Of a stretch of DNA of 7,302 bases, positions 5,160-7,302 are shown in pieces. The stretch comes from CAZWZG01 sp964638245 (GTDB lineage Bacteria; Pseudomonadota; Alphaproteobacteria; Rhodobacterales; Rhodobacteraceae). The notes below the pieces were generated by a model. That model ran no database searches. It was not told the origin of the DNA and was given only the letters and a program-made list of their open reading frames with translations. Location: contig CAZWZG010000156.1 of assembly GCA_964638245.1 (NCBI GenBank), positions 1-7,302 on the forward strand, written 5' to 3'. Each line of letters opens with the position of its first letter. Position 1 is the first letter of the stretch. The position numbers were made by a program, and so were the translations under genes.

Positions 5160-6302
5160 ATGGACCTTCTCCAACGCTATCCCGCGATCTCTGATCTGCG
5201 CGCGCGCGCCCAGCGCCGCATTCCGCATTTCGTTTGGGAGTTTTTAGACAGCGGTACGGGGAATGAAGCGACGCTGCATCGGAACCGGTCTGCCTTGGAC
5301 AAAGTTCTGTTTCGCCCGGCGGTCATGAAAGGCGAGCTCGCCCCTGACCTCGGCACGACCTTTCTGGGCAAGACACACCCCCTGCCCGTCGGGATCGCGC
5401 CCGTTGGCATGTCCGGCCTGATGTGGGCCGATGCTGAACGCCACCTTGCGCGCTATGCGGCAAAAGCCGATCTGCCCTACACGCTGTCCAATGTGGCTGC
5501 CGAGACACCCGAAGTGGTGGGGCGCGTTGCAAAGGACGCTTGGTTTCAGCTTTACCCCGCGAAGGACATCGCGATCCGGGATGACATTGTCGGGCGGGCG
5601 CGCGATGCAGGTTTTGGAACCCTGGTCATTACCGTTGATATTCCGGCAGCCTCGCGTCGCGAGCGTCAGACACGCTCTGGCCTGACCCAGCCGCCGCGGA
5701 TCACGCCGCGGATCGCGCTGCAATGTGCCCTCAAACCGGCCTGGACAATGGGCTTTGCTGGTCGCGGCAAGCCCCGGCTCAAGACAATCGAAAAGTATGC
5801 CAGCACGGCCAAGAACCTGCCAGTGAACCAGCATATTGGCTACCTGATCCGCGGCAATCCAGACTGGGCGTACATCGACTCGTTGCGTGCCAGTTGGGAC
5901 GGACCATTCATTGTAAAAGGCATTCTTGATCCCGAAGAGGCAGCGCGCTGCAAAGACGCCGGCGCAGATGCCGTCTGGGTGTCCAACCATGCAGGTCGTC
6001 AGTTTGCAGGGTCACTATCATCCATCGAGTGCCTACCGGGCATCCGCGATGCCGTCGGTCCGGACTATCCCCTGATTTTCGACAGCGGTGTCGAGGGTGG
6101 CCTTGATATTCTGCGGGCCAAAGCGCTTGGCGCTGATTTCGTGATGCTGGGCCGTGCATGGCACTTCGCGCTGGCAGCACTGGGAGCACAAGGTTTGCCC
6201 CATTTGGTGGACATCCTGAAAGCCGATCTTGTTTCGAACATGGCACAGATCGGGATCAACCGTCCCTCTGAGGCAAAAGATCGGCTGGTCAAAACCGCCT
6301 GA
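5160..6302 (+). CDS. lldD: FMN-dependent alpha-hydroxy-acid dehydrogenase (LldD family)
   Basis: This 380-residue TIM-barrel flavoenzyme is expected to oxidise an L-2-hydroxy acid, such as lactate, to the 2-keto acid. Family landmarks: GIAPVGMSGL (78-87), FQLY with Y132, TVDIP and R167 (158-167), K253, SNHAGRQ (275-281) with catalytic H277 and R280, FDSGVEGG (307-314) and VMLGRAW (328-334). Departures from glycolate oxidase/LldD, by hand alignment to spinach glycolate oxidase: the substrate-binding Tyr24 position is Phe (F28), Trp108 is Val (V112), and the usual SNHGGRQLD reads SNHAGRQFA. The catalytic His, Lys and Arg are kept, so it is probably active but with altered specificity; lactate is only the default guess. 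Length matches the family (about 350-400). No alternative in-frame start lies upstream (stop at 5136-5138), and no Shine-Dalgarno precedes the ATG. Pyruvate carboxylase follows 76 bases downstream. Confidence 0.85.
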   Translation: MDLLQRYPAISDLRARAQRRIPHFVWEFLDSGTGNEATLHRNRSALDKVLFRPAVMKGELAPDLGTTFLGKTHPLPVGIAPVGMSGLMWADAERHLARYAAKADLPYTLSNVAAETPEVVGRVAKDAWFQLYPAKDIAIRDDIVGRARDAGFGTLVITVDIPAASRRERQTRSGLTQPPRITPRIALQCALKPAWTMGFAGRGKPRLKTIEKYASTAKNLPVNQHIGYLIRGNPDWAYIDSLRASWDGPFIVKGILDPEEAARCKDAGADAVWVSNHAGRQFAGSLSSIECLPGIRDAVGPDYPLIFDSGVEGGLDILRAKALGADFVMLGRAWHFALAALGAQGLPHLVDILKADLVSNMAQIGINRPSEAKDRLVKTA

Positions 6303-6315
6303 ACGCGCGCTTCGC

Positions 6316-6344
6316 TTGTTCCCCCCGGCTTTTCCGCCTATCCA
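6316..6344 (+). promoter_or_regulatory. Weak candidate pyc promoter
   Basis: TTGTTC (6316-6321) and TATCCA (6339-6344) are 17 bases apart in the 76-base lldD-pyc gap. Each matches only half of the consensus. A tandem CTGCAACTGCAA (6347-6358) lies at the expected transcription start. No terminator is seen between the two genes, so read-through from lldD is also possible. Confidence 0.25.
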
Positions 6345-6378
6345 TGCTGCAACTGCAAAAAGACCTGCGGAGACGCCA

Positions 6379-7302
6379 ATGGCCGACTTCAAGAAAATCC
6401 TCATCGCCAACCGTGGGGAGATCGCCATTCGCGTCATGCGCGCGGCCAACGAATTGGGCAAGCGCACGGTCGCGGTCTTTGCCGAGGAAGACAAACTATC
6501 ACTCCATCGCTTCAAGGCAGATGAGGCGTATCGGATCGGCGCGGGGCTTGGCCCGGTTCAGGCCTATCTTTCGATTGAGGAAATCATCCGTGTCGCCCGC
6601 GAAAGCGGTGCAGATGCCATCCACCCCGGTTATGGCCTTCTGTCCGAGAACCCCGAACTTGTAGACGCTTGTGCCGCCAACGGCATCACATTCATCGGGC
6701 CTTCGGCGGATACGATGCGGCGTCTTGGGGACAAAGCCTCGGCCCGACAAGTCGCGATCAAGGCAGGCGTCCCGGTTATTCCGGCGACCGACGTGCTTGG
6801 CGACGACATGTCCGCCATCGCCAAGGATGCGGCTGAAATCGGCTATCCCTTGATGCTCAAAGCTTCCTGGGGCGGTGGCGGACGTGGGATGCGCCCGATT
6901 GCTGGTCCCGACGAGCTTGAAGAAAAGGTCCTAGAGGGACGTCGCGAGGCGGAAGCCGCCTTTGGTAATGGCGAAGGGTATCTGGAAAAGATGATCCTGA
7001 AAGCCCGCCATGTCGAGGTTCAGATCCTCGGCGATAAGGCCGGAAGCATCTATCATCTTTGGGAGCGCGATTGCTCGGTCCAGCGGCGCAACCAGAAAGT
7101 CGTTGAGCGCGCCCCGGCCCCGTATTTGAGCGAGGCCCAACGCAAGGACTTGGCTGAACTGGGTCGCAAAATCGCAGCTGAGGTCGGCTATGAATGCGCC
7201 GGGACGGTCGAATTCCTGATGGATATGGAAGACGGCGCCTTTTACTTCATCGAGGTCAACCCGCGCGTTCAGGTCGAGCATACCGTGACCGAAGAAGTCA
7301 CC
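6379..7302 (+). CDS. pyc: Pyruvate carboxylase, N-terminal part (cut by window end)
   Basis: The visible 308 residues form most of the biotin carboxylase domain, which carboxylates biotin with ATP and bicarbonate. In full-length Pyc a carboxyltransferase and a biotinyl domain follow, about 1,150 residues in total, making oxaloacetate from pyruvate to refill the TCA cycle. Seen here: KILIANRGEIAIRVMRA (6-22), HPGYGLLSEN (82-91), GDKASAR (117-123), the ATP-binding K161 with the glycine loop GGGGRG (165-170), H211, ERDCSVQRRNQK (229-240) and EVNPRVQVEHTVTE (292-305). The stretch HRFKADEAYRIG followed by GLGPVQAYLSIEEII (43-70) is typical of Pyc rather than AccC or acyl-CoA carboxylase subunits. 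GGAGA at 6369-6373, five bases before the ATG, supports the start. The frame is open to the last base. Placement after an LldD-like gene suggests a lactate-to-oxaloacetate route. Confidence 0.92.
   Translation, partial: MADFKKILIANRGEIAIRVMRAANELGKRTVAVFAEEDKLSLHRFKADEAYRIGAGLGPVQAYLSIEEIIRVARESGADAIHPGYGLLSENPELVDACAANGITFIGPSADTMRRLGDKASARQVAIKAGVPVIPATDVLGDDMSAIAKDAAEIGYPLMLKASWGGGGRGMRPIAGPDELEEKVLEGRREAEAAFGNGEGYLEKMILKARHVEVQILGDKAGSIYHLWERDCSVQRRNQKVVERAPAPYLSEAQRKDLAELGRKIAAEVGYECAGTVEFLMDMEDGAFYFIEVNPRVQVEHTVTEEVT

Noticed and set aside
5244..5990. Minus-strand reading frame of 248 codons inside lldD
   Set aside because: Antisense to an intact flavoenzyme gene; no recognisable domain.
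1..7302. CRISPR array, transposon, prophage or toxin-antitoxin/defence system
   Set aside because: No spaced long repeats, transposase or integrase motifs, terminal inverted repeats or att-like duplications; all proteins fit housekeeping or metabolic families.

Overview
The window looks like a chromosomal segment of an alphaproteobacterium, most likely Rhodobacterales (Roseobacter/Rhodobacter group). This rests on protein style, GC-rich codon use, and one lineage-typical arrangement: a DUF1127 small-protein gene followed by two hairpins that expose CCUCCUCCC loops, the layout of the CcsR/'cuckoo' sRNAs of Rhodobacter. No insertion sequence, integrase, tRNA, rRNA or CRISPR array is visible. 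All genes look vertically inherited and intact, apart from pyc, which runs off the right edge.

Layout. (1) 1-363 has no convincing protein gene. It carries five TGGGN-like boxes on a strict 10-base grid (81-135, one grid position degenerate), which is the MraZ-binding pattern that normally precedes mraZ, but no mraZ follows. Several hairpins come next, two of them followed by T-runs, so a short plus-strand RNA resembling an mraZ leader RNA (UpsM-like) is possible. (2) 364-1446 minus: mrp/apbC, an Fe-S cluster carrier ATPase. (3) 1651-1857 plus: a DUF1127 protein, followed at 1870-1946 by the twin-hairpin sRNA whose second hairpin doubles as an intrinsic terminator. (4) 2019-2747 plus: a multi-pass membrane protein of the extended TspO/MBR-like type, converging on and overlapping (5) 2710-5061 minus: uvrD/pcrA helicase. 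(6) 5160-6302 plus: an FMN-dependent alpha-hydroxy-acid dehydrogenase of the LldD family with altered active-site positions, behind a palindrome-rich intergenic region. (7) 6379-7302 plus: the biotin carboxylase part of pyruvate carboxylase, cut by the window end.

Functional reading. The right side is a plausible carbon-input pair: oxidation of a 2-hydroxy acid such as lactate to pyruvate, then carboxylation to oxaloacetate. The left and middle hold housekeeping genes (Fe-S assembly, DNA repair) together with two RNA-level regulatory elements. I see no wholly new protein system. The less expected material is non-coding: the orphan MraZ-box array with a possible leader RNA, the anti-Shine-Dalgarno twin hairpin sitting upstream of a matching ribosome binding site, and the interlocking inverted repeats at the lldD start.
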